A DNA stretch of 64,000 bases from JALOOB01 sp040766655 (GCA_040766655.1 JAXGQB010000006.1:124001-188000), one strand, 5' to 3'. Shown: positions 52,220 to 60,472, counted from the first letter of the stretch. Numbers and translations: made by a program. The notes: a model not told the origin generated them from the sequence alone.

Positions 52220-53029
52220 ATGAGTTGGTTTCGGGACCTCTTTAAGCCGCGGCCGGACAATTTCACCCGGCTGCTGATCGATCAGGCCGCGTGCGTCGTC
52301 GACGGGCTCGATGCGCTGGCAGCGTATGTGGCCGCGGCCGAGGCAAAGCCGGCTGACGCGCGGCCAGCCGCGGCCAAGGCTACTGACGGCAAGGCGGTCG
52401 ATGCGAAGGCAGGCGATGCCCGAACTTTGGGCGGCAAGGCGGTCGGTCCGAAGGCAGCGGATGCCAGCGCCATCGATAAGGAAGTCCCGGATACGGGCAT
52501 CGTGCAGCGCCAGACGCCGCGTGAGAGGGCGGTCGAGGTCGTACGCCAATGCGAGGAAGATGCGGACGAGGTGCGCCGCATCCTGCTCAACGAGCTGAAC
52601 CGGACCTTCGTCACCCCGATGGATCGCGAGGACATTTCCGCGCTGTCCCGTGCGATCGACGATATCATGGACTACGCCTGGACGACGGTGCAGGAGATGG
52701 AGATGCTGCACGTGATGCCGACCCCGCACCTGCGGCGGATGGTCGGACTGTTGCGCGAGGCCGCGCACGAGGTGCACCTGGCCATGCAGCGCATCAAGGA
52801 GCATCCCGGGGTGGCGGCCGAGCACGCGCAGCGTGCCAAGGCGCTGGAGAACCGGGTGGAGCATGTCTACCGCGAGGCGCTCGCGGAGCTGTTCGATGGG
52901 CCGGCCGGACCGAAACGCGTCATCATGATCCTGAAGATGCGCGAAGTGTACCGGCACCTCTCCAACGCCGCGGATCGCGGCGACGAGGCAGCCAACATCA
53001 TCAGCGATATCGTCGTCAAGATGACGTGA
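52220..53029 (+). CDS. DUF47/PhoU-like protein with low-complexity insertion
   Basis: A 269-residue cytoplasmic helical protein. The N-terminus MSWFRDLFKPRPDNFTRLLIDQAACVVDGLDAL and the C-terminal helices (MDREDISALSRAIDDIMDYAWTTVQEM, IMILKMREVYRHLSNAADRGDEAANIISDIVVK) are typical of DUF47 proteins, which accompany Pit phosphate transporters. No pit gene is adjacent. Residues about 44-87 are a repetitive, disordered Lys/Ala/Asp insertion absent from usual family members. AAGGAGG (52208-52214) lies 5 nt before the ATG. Confidence 0.88.
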   Translation: MSWFRDLFKPRPDNFTRLLIDQAACVVDGLDALAAYVAAAEAKPADARPAAAKATDGKAVDAKAGDARTLGGKAVGPKAADASAIDKEVPDTGIVQRQTPRERAVEVVRQCEEDADEVRRILLNELNRTFVTPMDREDISALSRAIDDIMDYAWTTVQEMEMLHVMPTPHLRRMVGLLREAAHEVHLAMQRIKEHPGVAAEHAQRAKALENRVEHVYREALAELFDGPAGPKRVIMILKMREVYRHLSNAADRGDEAANIISDIVVKMT

Positions 53030-53110
53030 GTGCGTCCTTCGACTGCGCTCGATCCGGTGTGCCAACCTTCGGTGTGCCAACCGAAGGTTGGCCTTACACT
53101 CAGGATGCGT
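53030..53110. repeat. Imperfect palindromic intergenic repeat, copy 2, with an inner hairpin
   Basis: Outer arms GTGCGTCCT (53030-53038) and AGGATGCGT (53102-53110). Inside lies a perfect 13-bp hairpin, GCCAACCTTCGGT (53061-53073) and ACCGAAGGTTGGC (53080-53092), with a 6-nt loop. CGGTGTGCCAACC is directly repeated (53055-53067, 53070-53082). The left part GCGTCCTTCGACTGCGCTC resembles the repeat at 33765-33824. Confidence 0.6.
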
Positions 53111-53142
53111 CTGCTTCCGGCTTAGGGCCCGTTTACGGGTCG

Positions 53143-53151
53143 TGATATAAT
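53143..53151 (+). promoter_or_regulatory. Extended -10 promoter of the acidic protein gene
   Basis: TGATATAAT fits the extended -10 TGnTATAAT (53143-53151), 41 bp before the ATG at 53193. A -35 is not clear, as expected for extended -10 promoters. Confidence 0.6.
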
Positions 53152-53192
53152 TCATCTACCTGACTTCTGCCTCGCGAAAGGAGCGCACCGGT

Positions 53193-53693
53193 ATGACCAA
53201 CAATGGCTTCGATGAGCCGCTTGAGGAGTATGAGGACATCGACGAAGACGAGCTTTTTTACGAGTTGGACGACGACCGTCGCGCTGAACTGAACGAGATG
53301 GTCGGCCTGAAGGTGCTCGGTATCGAGCTCTGGGAGGAGTCCATCGTCGATGAGGAGGAAGACCAGCCGCCTGCCGCGGAAGAGCGCGTGTTTGTCGACT
53401 GCGATCTCTACCTGGAAGACAACGTGGCGATCGAACTCTACGTCGCCTCGGTCTATCCGGATCCCGACGGCGAGCCCGTGATCGGGGTGGATGCCATCTT
53501 CGCCGCAGTCGGCCGCCTGGCGGACGATCACCTGGAGCTGATTGACTTCGGGGACGCGGATGAGGAAGAGGGCGGCCTTGCGCTGGCCTTCGGAATCGGC
53601 GACGAGGTGAAGACCGTGCTGGTGGCCCAGGCGTGGATGGTGAGCGACTGGGAACCCGATGAGGACGAAGAAGCTGAGGACGAAGAGGACTGA
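53193..53693 (+). CDS. Highly acidic small protein of unknown function
   Basis: A 166-residue, strongly acidic protein: N-terminal DEPLEEYEDIDEDELFYELDDD and C-terminal DWEPDEDEEAEDEED flank a central beta-rich part (VFVDCDLYLEDNVAIELYVASVYPDPDGEPVIGVDAIF). No signal peptide or membrane segment. No family recognised. AAGGAG precedes ATG 53193 by 9 nt. It runs 3 bp before the TTG start of the HAD gene, so it probably belongs to the same operon. Confidence 0.75.
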   Translation: MTNNGFDEPLEEYEDIDEDELFYELDDDRRAELNEMVGLKVLGIELWEESIVDEEEDQPPAAEERVFVDCDLYLEDNVAIELYVASVYPDPDGEPVIGVDAIFAAVGRLADDHLELIDFGDADEEEGGLALAFGIGDEVKTVLVAQAWMVSDWEPDEDEEAEDEED

Positions 53694-53696
53694 GTT

Positions 53697-54377
53697 TTGG
53701 CGGCCATTCGTCTTGCGGTTCTCGACGTCGACGGCACTCTGAAACAGGCTGAGTCGCCCTATCAGTACATACACCGGCGGCTTGGGGTGGCGCACCTGGC
53801 GGCTCCGAACCGCGAGCAGGCCATGTCCGGGCAGATCTCCTACGGAGAGTGGCTGCGGCGGGACGTGGCCCTGTGGAAGGGCCAGCCTGTCGCCGAAGTG
53901 AGTCGCCTGCTCGCAGACAACCCGTTCCTCCCTGGTGCGCGGGAGTTTCTGCGCGCGCTCAAGGAGGCCGGTGTCACGGTTGCCCTGGTGACCGCCGGCT
54001 TCACCCTCAACACGGACCCGATCGTCGCCGAATTCGGCATCGAGCACGTTCTCGCGAACGAGTTGGTTCAGGAGGACGGCCACCTCGCGGGCCTTGCCAT
54101 CAACCGGGTGCCGGAGGGGGGCAAGGCCGCGTATGCGTGCGCGCTGATGGCGCGGCTCGGTGTCCTGCCTGAGGAGACGCTGGCGGCCGGCGACACGCGC
54201 GGGGACCTGGAGCTGTTCGACTGCGCGGGCGTGCGCATCGCGGTCAATCCCCGCTGCCCCGAGTTGCGGGCCCGCGCCCACGCGGTCTTCGAGCCGGACC
54301 TCCGCCCATCCGTCGATTGGCTGATCGCGAACGGCCATCTGCCCCGGTCGGAAACCCCTGACGATGGACGCGCTTGA
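53697..54377 (+). CDS. HAD family hydrolase (phosphoserine phosphatase-like)
   Basis: A 226-residue HAD phosphatase. Motif I is LAVLDVDGTL (nucleophile D10, D12); motif II lies in ALVTAGFTLNTDPI; motif III/IV appear as GGKAAYACAL and LAAGDTRGDLELFDCAGVRIAVNP. The helical cap between 20 and 75 matches the SerB-like C1 type, but substrate is unknown. The frame begins with TTG at 53697; GAGGA about 8 nt upstream supports it. It overlaps the next gene by 14 bp. Confidence 0.88.
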   Translation: MAAIRLAVLDVDGTLKQAESPYQYIHRRLGVAHLAAPNREQAMSGQISYGEWLRRDVALWKGQPVAEVSRLLADNPFLPGAREFLRALKEAGVTVALVTAGFTLNTDPIVAEFGIEHVLANELVQEDGHLAGLAINRVPEGGKAAYACALMARLGVLPEETLAAGDTRGDLELFDCAGVRIAVNPRCPELRARAHAVFEPDLRPSVDWLIANGHLPRSETPDDGRA

Positions 54378-54687
54378 CTGGTCTGCGGTGGCCCGCGGCG
54401 CGCTGTGGATCGGCGGCCTCGGCTGCTCGCTGGCAGCGCTGAGTCATGTCCGTTGGGCCGCGCAACGCAGGGGCGTGTCGCTGCGTACAGCGTTGGGGTG
54501 GGATGCGTTCCTGGTACCGTTCTGGTCCGGCCTCGTCCTGTTCAGCATCGGACTGGCCTGGGGCGCGGAGGCAGGCTGGCAGCGCTGGGCCTGGATCGGG
54601 CTCGCACTCCTGTTTGCCTGGCAGGCGCTGTTGTCCGCGCGAGCCGAGCAGCGGGCGAATGTTGAACCTGATGCGAAGGAGAATTGA
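54364..54687 (+). CDS. Small membrane protein
   Basis: A 107-residue protein with three likely membrane helices (about 10-28, 45-66 and 72-92). It begins 14 bp inside the HAD gene and ends 5 bp before the next membrane protein, so it is part of the same operon. No family is recognised. Confidence 0.65.
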   Translation: MDALDWSAVARGALWIGGLGCSLAALSHVRWAAQRRGVSLRTALGWDAFLVPFWSGLVLFSIGLAWGAEAGWQRWAWIGLALLFAWQALLSARAEQRANVEPDAKEN

Positions 54688-54692
54688 GACCC

Positions 54693-55544
54693 ATGAAACG
54701 AGTCACTGAGGCGGTCGGGTGGGGTTCGTTCCTGTTCGTCGCAGGCGTGTTCCTGCTGTTGAAGAATCTGGGTGTGTTTCGCGAATGGGGCGAGCTCATC
54801 TGGGGCGCGCTCTTTGCAGTGGCAGGCCTCGGCTTCCTGATTTGGTTCATCTTCGGCCCCGCACATTGGTGGCGGGCGATCCCCGCGTTCACCCTGTTGG
54901 GCATCGGCGGCGGGATCATCATGTCCTGGCGCAACATCGAGCTGGGCGCCTGGAGCGCGGCGCTGGTACTCTTCGGCATGGCGCTGGGCTTCTGGGCGAT
55001 CCTGCTGGTGCGCAGGGAACACTGGTGGTCGCTCGTGCCCGCGGGTGTGCTGACGACGGTCGGCGTCCTGCTGGGGCTGTGGGATCAACTGAGCCAGATG
55101 GGGCGGCTCGCGGTGCTGTTTATGGGCATCGGCGTGATGTTCCTGCTGCTGTACGCCATCCGCTACGACGAGCACGACGCGCGCTGGGCCTCGGTGCCTG
55201 CGGGCGCGCTGCTGCTGCTCGGCGTCGTGACCCTGATCAACGCGTTGTCGCTGCCCGCCTGGCTGGTCTCCTGGTGGCCGATCGCGCTGGTCGTCGGCGG
55301 CCTGCTGCTGGCGATCCTGGGCTTTGCTGCGCGTAAGCCCGTCCCCCTGGCGCCCGCGGCCGTACCCGAGATGGGCACGTTCGAGGACATGCCGCCCGCG
55401 CCCGGTGCGTCGGTCGTCACCGACCTGCCCCCTGTTGAGGCGCCGCTGGTCACTACGCCGCACGTCCTTCCCCCGCCCGCGCCTGCTGCGGAAGGCGACA
55501 TCGACATCTACGAGGTGATCAAGGAGCAGCCCCCGCAGGAGTGA
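54693..55544 (+). CDS. Multi-TM membrane protein (LiaF/DUF5668-like) with Pro-rich cytoplasmic tail
   Basis: A 283-residue protein with about eight short hydrophobic helices up to residue 215, including LLLKNLGVF, typical of the DUF5668/LiaI-LiaF-like membrane repeats. A Pro/Ala-rich tail (about 220-283) ends in EVIKEQPPQE. Function is unknown; relatives in envelope-stress clusters sense the membrane. AAGGAG (54676-54681) lies 11 nt before ATG 54693; a TTG at 54684 is closer to the SD but too near it. Confidence 0.75.
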   Translation: MKRVTEAVGWGSFLFVAGVFLLLKNLGVFREWGELIWGALFAVAGLGFLIWFIFGPAHWWRAIPAFTLLGIGGGIIMSWRNIELGAWSAALVLFGMALGFWAILLVRREHWWSLVPAGVLTTVGVLLGLWDQLSQMGRLAVLFMGIGVMFLLLYAIRYDEHDARWASVPAGALLLLGVVTLINALSLPAWLVSWWPIALVVGGLLLAILGFAARKPVPLAPAAVPEMGTFEDMPPAPGASVVTDLPPVEAPLVTTPHVLPPPAPAAEGDIDIYEVIKEQPPQE

Positions 55545-55552
55545 GGCGCGCC

Positions 55553-56461
55553 ATGCTACGGCAGAGGACAGAGCTGGATGTGCGGGATGAACGCCTGACG
55601 GCGATCTTTGCGGAGGACGCGCTGCTCGAAGCGTTGACGAGCGGCTACCTGTTCCTCGAAGGTCCGGTGTGGTTGCCGGCCCAGCGCGCCCTGATCTTCA
55701 GCGACATCCCCGGGGACACGATGTATCGCTGGGACGAAGCCAACGGCGCGGCCGTCTACCGGCAGCCCAGCCGCAAGGCCAACGGCAACACGTGCGACCA
55801 GCAGGGACGCATCCTGACCTGCGAACACGCGACGGGCCGGGTGGTGCGCCAGGAAGGGGATGGCAGCCTGACCGTGCTGGCCTCGCACTACGACGGGCTG
55901 GAGCTGAACAGCCCCAACGATATCGTGGTGCGCAGCGACGGCGCGATCTACTTCACCGATCCCACTTTCGGGCGCCGGCCCACGCGCGCCGGCGCGTCGC
56001 TGCCACGGCGTCAGCCGTGCCAGGGCGTCTATCGCCTGGATGGGGAGACCGGCGGACTGACGCGCGTTGCCGATGACTTCGACCAGCCGAACGGGCTCTG
56101 CTTCGCACCGGACGAGCGGCGCCTCTTCGTGAACGACTCCCCGCGCGGGCACATCCGCGTCTACGACGTCGCTGAGGACGGCGGGCTCGCCGGGGGCGCG
56201 GTTTGGGCCGAGGTGCGCGGCGAGGGGCCCGGCCTGCCGGATGGGATGAAGTTCGACGCCGCAGGGAACCTGTACTGCGCCGGGCCGGGCGGCATCTACG
56301 TCTTCGACGAGCGTGCGGCATGGCTCGGCACACTGCGGCTGCCCGAACATGCCGCCAACTTCTGCTGGGGCGGCGACGACCTGTGCGACCTGTTCATCTG
56401 TGCATCGACGACGCTCTACCGGGTGCGCGTGCAGACGCCCGGACGCCTGACCGGAGGATGA
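55553..56461 (+). CDS. SMP-30/gluconolactonase family protein
   Basis: A 302-residue six-bladed beta-propeller of the SMP-30/gluconolactonase family. LEGPVWLPAQRALIFSDIPG carries the metal-binding Glu, SPNDIVVRSDGAIYFTDPTFG the Asn, and GPGLPDGMKFDAAGNLYCAGPGGI the catalytic Asp region. It probably hydrolyses a sugar lactone, with Ca or Zn. AGGAG lies upstream of ATG 55553; a GTG at 55541 in frame is an alternative that overlaps the previous gene's stop. It may be followed by a very small coupled gene at 56458. Confidence 0.92.
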   Translation: MLRQRTELDVRDERLTAIFAEDALLEALTSGYLFLEGPVWLPAQRALIFSDIPGDTMYRWDEANGAAVYRQPSRKANGNTCDQQGRILTCEHATGRVVRQEGDGSLTVLASHYDGLELNSPNDIVVRSDGAIYFTDPTFGRRPTRAGASLPRRQPCQGVYRLDGETGGLTRVADDFDQPNGLCFAPDERRLFVNDSPRGHIRVYDVAEDGGLAGGAVWAEVRGEGPGLPDGMKFDAAGNLYCAGPGGIYVFDERAAWLGTLRLPEHAANFCWGGDDLCDLFICASTTLYRVRVQTPGRLTGG

Positions 56462-56601
56462 TCGGCTGCAGATCGTCTGTGCTGCAGACCCTTCAGGGGG
56501 AACTGATCGTGTGGACACCGGCCCCGCTGCGTCTGGGCGATTCGCGACGTGACGTGCGGTACACCGTGGCGCAAGCCGACGGCGAGAGGCCGGTCTGCTA
56601 A
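56458..56601 (+). CDS. Possible small coupled gene, 47 residues
   Basis: ATG at 56458 overlaps the SMP-30 stop as ATGA, with GGAGG just upstream (56453-56457), and the frame runs 47 codons to TAA 56599-56601. The sequence (MIGCRSSVLQTLQGELIV...) is not recognised. Start, SD and coupling look real, but the length is short and composition gives no proof of translation. Confidence 0.3.
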   Translation: MIGCRSSVLQTLQGELIVWTPAPLRLGDSRRDVRYTVAQADGERPVC

Positions 56602-56625
56602 GGGCCTGCGTGAGTTCGTGATATC

Positions 56626-56660
56626 AAAACGGGTTGGCAGACGATCGCCAACCCGTTTTT
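56626..56660. terminator. Bidirectional terminator between SMP-30 and the LysM gene
   Basis: AAAACGGGTTGGC (56626-56638) and GCCAACCCGTTTT (56647-56659) form a perfect 13-bp stem with an 8-nt loop. A-rich 5' and T-rich 3' sides make it work on both strands between these convergent genes. Confidence 0.92.
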
Positions 56661-56692
56661 CGTGCCTTATCGGCTTCCGGCGGCGCCCCGGT

Positions 56693-58384
56693 TCAGTCCA
56701 CCGGGCACAGCTGCTGTGCGGTGAAGCTGGGGTTGGCGTAGCCCCAGTCGGCCAGGAACTGCCAGGCAGACGTGTCAACTTCGGCGGCCCGGTTCGTGTC
56801 GCGGCATGCCTGGATCACGCTGCCCGTGGTGCGATAGGAGGTCATGAACGCGGTGGCCGCTGCGCGCAGGCCGGGATGCTGGACCTGTGTCACCAGCTTG
56901 ACGCTCTCGGTCGCGTTGCCCGCGGCCACGTGCGCCACAATCAGCCGGAAGCGCGCGAAATCCTGCAGCGTGCTGACCTCATCCTCGATCGCCCCGCAGG
57001 CCTCGGCCGAGTTGTCCACCAGCGCGGCCTCGTACGCCTCGATGGCGGCGTCGAAGCCCTCTTCCGGCCACGTGTCGAAGGCTGCGTTCGCGTCGAGGAT
57101 GCGATGGTAGAGGCAGGCCGACGCATCGTATTCGTGCGAAAGCAGCGCGTACGCGGCGCCGCCGACCGACGCGTAGGTTTCGGTCCAGGGGCGCTGCGGT
57201 CCTGCGCTCAGCGACTCGATGACGCCGCCGTGCAGGGTGATCTCCTTGCCCTGGCCTTCGTCGCTCAGGTCCTCGAAGGCATATTCCGGGCCGGCCATCG
57301 TCGGCATGCCGTCGATCCAGTCGACATAGGACTCGCCATCCCAGGAAAGGACGGAGAGGGTGCCGAAGCAGGTGTGCGTTCCGCAGGCCGTCTCGCTGTA
57401 GGCAAGGTCCGGCAGGCCATCTTCGTTCAGGTCGCTCGCGTCCAGCAGTTCGACGCGGCTTGTGGATGCGACGGTCAGCGTCGATGTGTAGGCTTGGGCG
57501 GTCTTGTGGTACACTAGCAGCAGTCCGGCAGGACTCGTCCGGCCCGCGGACGCGTCGTAGAGCGTCACGATCAGTGCCTCGGGCTGGCCTGCATCACGCG
57601 GCGCCAGGAGCACGTTTCCACCATCCGGAACGGCGACGGGACAGCCGGAAAGCCAGCCGTCGAGTTCTTCGACGGGGTCGGCGGCGTCGTCGATCATGGC
57701 GGAGATGACCGCCGGGTAGTCCGTCAATGCTTCGGGACAGTCGGACGGCGCCGGTGGCAGGCCGGTCGCTTCGGCGGTGGCGGACGCCTCAGGGGACGCG
57801 GCCGGCGAAGCGGCGGCGGTTGCCGTCGGGGTGGACGTTGGAGCTTCGGTAGGCGGGGTTCCTGGCGGCGGCGTTGCCGGGACCGGCGTCGCTGAGGCAG
57901 GCGCCGTCGCAGCAGGGGCGTCCGGCGCGGGCACCCACAGACGCTGGCCGACGTACAGCCAGCCCTGCTGGTTCATCAGGGCGGAGTTCGCCTGTTGCAG
58001 CGCCTGCACGGGCACACCGGTGGCGCGTGACACCGAGTTCCAGGTGTCGCCGGATTTGACCTGGTACCAGTACCCTTTCGATGGCGCGGGCGTAGCGGTG
58101 GGTCCGGCCCCGGGCACGCAGAGCTTCTCGCCCAGCAGCACCCAGTTGTTGGTCCGCACGGCCTGCGGGTTGGCGGCCTTGAGCTCGGCGACGGTCACAC
58201 TCACCTTGCGGGAGATGACCGACCAGGTGTCGCCGGTGACGACGGTGTAGTAGTAGCCGCTGCATGAGCCTGTCTGCGCGGCGCTGCTCGCCTGGGAGAT
58301 GCTCGCCGGCGAGATTGCCAGCGCCAGGGCCAGCAGGACGAGTGCGGCCACGTAACGCGGCATGGCTGTGGTAAACTGTGTCAT
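56693..58384 (-). CDS. Secreted protein with two LysM domains
   Basis: A 563-residue exported protein. Signal peptide 1-34, then LysM 1 (YYYTVVTGDTWSVISRKVSVTVAELKAANP) and LysM 2 (YWYQVKSGDTWNSVSRATGVPVQALQQAN), a Pro/Thr/Ala linker (about 155-215), and a large C-terminal region of unknown type rich in Cys and Asp (for example SDLNEDGLPDLAYSETACGTHTCFG, which resembles an FG-GAP-like repeat). It likely sits on the cell wall. AAGGAG precedes the ATG at 58384. Confidence 0.87.
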   Translation of the reverse strand: MTQFTTAMPRYVAALVLLALALAISPASISQASSAAQTGSCSGYYYTVVTGDTWSVISRKVSVTVAELKAANPQAVRTNNWVLLGEKLCVPGAGPTATPAPSKGYWYQVKSGDTWNSVSRATGVPVQALQQANSALMNQQGWLYVGQRLWVPAPDAPAATAPASATPVPATPPPGTPPTEAPTSTPTATAAASPAASPEASATAEATGLPPAPSDCPEALTDYPAVISAMIDDAADPVEELDGWLSGCPVAVPDGGNVLLAPRDAGQPEALIVTLYDASAGRTSPAGLLLVYHKTAQAYTSTLTVASTSRVELLDASDLNEDGLPDLAYSETACGTHTCFGTLSVLSWDGESYVDWIDGMPTMAGPEYAFEDLSDEGQGKEITLHGGVIESLSAGPQRPWTETYASVGGAAYALLSHEYDASACLYHRILDANAAFDTWPEEGFDAAIEAYEAALVDNSAEACGAIEDEVSTLQDFARFRLIVAHVAAGNATESVKLVTQVQHPGLRAAATAFMTSYRTTGSVIQACRDTNRAAEVDTSAWQFLADWGYANPSFTAQQLCPVD

Positions 58385-58518
58385 AGGAGTCTCCTTCCGG
58401 TCGGCCAGTCGTGATAACCAACGATCCAAGGCTATCACAGATGCGGCTTCCTACAGGAAGTATACATCTATGTGCAAATAAATCAAGCTAACTTTCATCG
58501 GACTTCTGAGGAGGATGC

Positions 58519-58848
58519 ATGGCCAGGCAGGTTGTGGTATACATGTCACCGTGGTGCTCGAGCAGCAAGGACGCTCAGAACGCGCTGGCGGAGTGGGAGG
58601 TTCCCGCCACCTTCGTCAACATCAAGGAAGATCGCGCGGCTGCGGCGCGGGTGCGCGGGTGGGTCGGATTCGAGAGCGTGCCCACGATCGTCATCGCGGA
58701 GGAAGGCAGCGTGGAGCCGTACGAGGCGCCCGAGCCGCTGGCCGCGGGCAAGAGCCCGCGCGGCGTCGACCGCGGCACCCTGATCACCGAGGCCACCCGG
58801 CCGCAGCTGCGTGACTGGTTGATCAAGCACGGCGTGCTGGCCGGCTAG
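58519..58848 (+). CDS. Glutaredoxin-like protein with single active-site Cys
   Basis: A 109-residue thioredoxin-fold protein: VVVYMSPWCSSSKDAQNALAEW, then FVNIKEDRAAAARVRGWVGFESVPTIVIAEE with the cis-Pro after Val. The active site is CSSS rather than CxxC, so a monothiol or non-redox role is likely. GAGGAGG lies 5 nt before ATG 58519. It precedes the small membrane protein by 43 bp. Confidence 0.85.
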   Translation: MARQVVVYMSPWCSSSKDAQNALAEWEVPATFVNIKEDRAAAARVRGWVGFESVPTIVIAEEGSVEPYEAPEPLAAGKSPRGVDRGTLITEATRPQLRDWLIKHGVLAG

Positions 58849-58891
58849 GCGGACAAAGCACTCCCTTCAACTCTGACTGAAAGGACCATCG

Positions 58892-59488
58892 ATGAAAAAG
58901 GTGCCCTACAGCCGTGCTGAAGTCCTCATCCTACTTCTCGTAACGCTTGTCGTGACGGCCTTGGCCGCGTTGGGCATGCGCGCCTATCAGAACCGGGACA
59001 ATCGCTGGGTGCGCATCGTCTCTCCCTCCGGGGAGAAGGCCGTCGAGATCGTGGCGGTGACGCGCCTGCTGCAGCCCTACGTGCGGACGCAGGAAGGCAA
59101 CATCCACTTCTGCACGGGCAGCGCCTGGAACGACACCTGCAACCGCGTCGATGCCGCCCAGGTTCCCGTCAACCGGGTGCCCGCGCGCTGGCTCTCGTGC
59201 CCGCCGGAGCTTCCGACGCTGCCCCCCTTGCCCGGCGAGGTCGTCCACGCGCTCGAAGTGGGGCAGTGCCAGGAAGGGCGCACGTACAGCAAGCTCGTCA
59301 TCCTGGACGACGGTTCGATCTGGCAGTGGAAGCGCACCTTCTCGTGGGTGAACGGCTTCGCGCTGGCGTCCGTCATCTCGTATGGCATCCTGTTCGGTGC
59401 GCTGCTGGGCCTGGTGGCCGTGCACTCGCGGCGGGCGCTGGCCGGACCCATCCCGCCGCCGAAAGCCGGCTCAAAGTCGGGAAAGTAG
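58892..59488 (+). CDS. Two-TM protein with an extracytoplasmic Cys-containing domain
   Basis: A 198-residue protein. Membrane helices at about 9-30 and 152-177 bracket an external domain with four Cys (HFCTGSAWNDTCNRV, SCPPELP and GQCQEG), which could form disulfides. No family recognised. It runs after the glutaredoxin-like gene in the same direction, which may fit a disulfide theme, but this is speculative. Confidence 0.7.
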   Translation: MKKVPYSRAEVLILLLVTLVVTALAALGMRAYQNRDNRWVRIVSPSGEKAVEIVAVTRLLQPYVRTQEGNIHFCTGSAWNDTCNRVDAAQVPVNRVPARWLSCPPELPTLPPLPGEVVHALEVGQCQEGRTYSKLVILDDGSIWQWKRTFSWVNGFALASVISYGILFGALLGLVAVHSRRALAGPIPPPKAGSKSGK

Positions 59489-59505
59489 AGACTGAGCCCC
59501 GGAAG

Positions 59506-59534
59506 TTGCCTGAGCCCGGGGCCTATGCTAATAT
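59506..59534 (+). promoter_or_regulatory. Probable promoter of tRNA-Arg
   Basis: TTGCCT (59506-59511), 17-bp spacer, TAATAT (59529-59534); the tRNA begins 11 nt later. Confidence 0.6.
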
Positions 59535-59544
59535 CGGGCGACAC

Positions 59545-59618
59545 GCCCCCGTAGCTCAGGTGGATAGAGCGAGGCACTCCTAACGCCTAGGCCGAGCGTT
59601 CGAGTCGCTCCGGGGGTA
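59545..59618 (+). tRNA. tRNA-Arg (anticodon CCT)
   Basis: Acceptor stem GCCCCCG/CGGGGGT, D stem GCTC/GAGC, anticodon loop CTCCTAA with anticodon CCT (59579-59581), T arm GAGCG-TTCGAGT-CGCTC, discriminator A. One A-C mismatch lies next to the anticodon loop. CCA is not encoded. It decodes AGG. It is 20 bp upstream of the gpmA start and could be co-transcribed with it. Confidence 0.95.
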
Positions 59619-59638
59619 CTGAAAACAGGAGGGTGTCC

Positions 59639-60388
59639 ATGATCAAACTGCTATTGCTTCGTCACGGTGAGAGTGTCTGGAACAAGGAAAACCTCTACAC
59701 GGGCTGGACCGACGTCGATCTGTCGGAGAAGGGCGTGCTCGAGGCGCAGGAAGCCGGCCGGCTGATGAAGGCGGAGGGGTTCGAGTTCGACCTGGCCTAT
59801 ACCTCGGTCCTCAAGCGCGCCATCCGCACCCTGTCGATCGCGCTGGAAGAGATGGATCAGGTGTGGCTGCCGGTCATCAAGACCTGGCGCCTCAACGAGC
59901 GGCATTACGGCGCGCTCCAGGGGCTCAACAAGGCCCAGACCGCGGAGCAGTTCGGCGAGAAGCAGGTGAAGATCTGGCGGCGCTCCTACGACGTGCAGCC
60001 GCCGGCCCTGACGCGCGATGACCCGCGCTGGCCCGGACACGATCGCCGCTACTCCGACGTGCCGGTGGAGGATCTGCCCCTGGCCGAATGTCTCAAGGAC
60101 ACCGTCGCGCGTTTCCTGCCGTGGTGGCACAGCGAGGCGGTTCCGACGCTGAAGGCGGGCAAGCGCATCATCATCGCGGCGCACGGCAACAGCCTGCGCG
60201 CGCTGGTGAAGTACCTCGACAATATTTCCGACCAGGACATCGTCGAGCTGAACATCCCGACGGGCATCCCGCTCGTCTACGAGCTGGACGATGATCTGAA
60301 GCCCATCCGCAGCTACTACCTCGGTGATGCGGCGGCAGCCGCGGCCGCGGCGGCCGCGGTGGCGGCCCAGGGCGCGACAAAAAAGTAG
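59639..60388 (+). CDS. gpmA: 2,3-bisphosphoglycerate-dependent phosphoglycerate mutase
   Basis: A 249-residue dPGM converting 3- to 2-phosphoglycerate. The phosphohistidine is H9 in LLLLRHGESVWNKENLYTGWTDVDL; ERHYGALQGLNK and the second His H182 in IIAAHGNSLRALVKYLD complete the site. A C-terminal extension of nearly pure Ala (about 231-243) encoded by GCG/GCC runs is unusual for the family. AGGAGG (59627-59632) lies 6 nt before ATG 59639. It is followed by a terminator. Confidence 0.95.
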   Translation: MIKLLLLRHGESVWNKENLYTGWTDVDLSEKGVLEAQEAGRLMKAEGFEFDLAYTSVLKRAIRTLSIALEEMDQVWLPVIKTWRLNERHYGALQGLNKAQTAEQFGEKQVKIWRRSYDVQPPALTRDDPRWPGHDRRYSDVPVEDLPLAECLKDTVARFLPWWHSEAVPTLKAGKRIIIAAHGNSLRALVKYLDNISDQDIVELNIPTGIPLVYELDDDLKPIRSYYLGDAAAAAAAAAAVAAQGATKK

Positions 60389-60412
60389 GCGTCCGACACG
60401 GCGAAACAGGAG

Positions 60413-60453
60413 AAACCAGGTCGTCGCACTGCGCGATGACCTGGTTTTGTGTT
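60413..60453 (+). terminator. Terminator of gpmA
   Basis: AAACCAGGTC (60413-60422) and GACCTGGTTT (60438-60447) form a stem with an inner TCGC/GCGA extension, followed by TTGTGTTT. Confidence 0.75.
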
Positions 60454-60472
60454 TAAAGGCTCGGACGAATGC

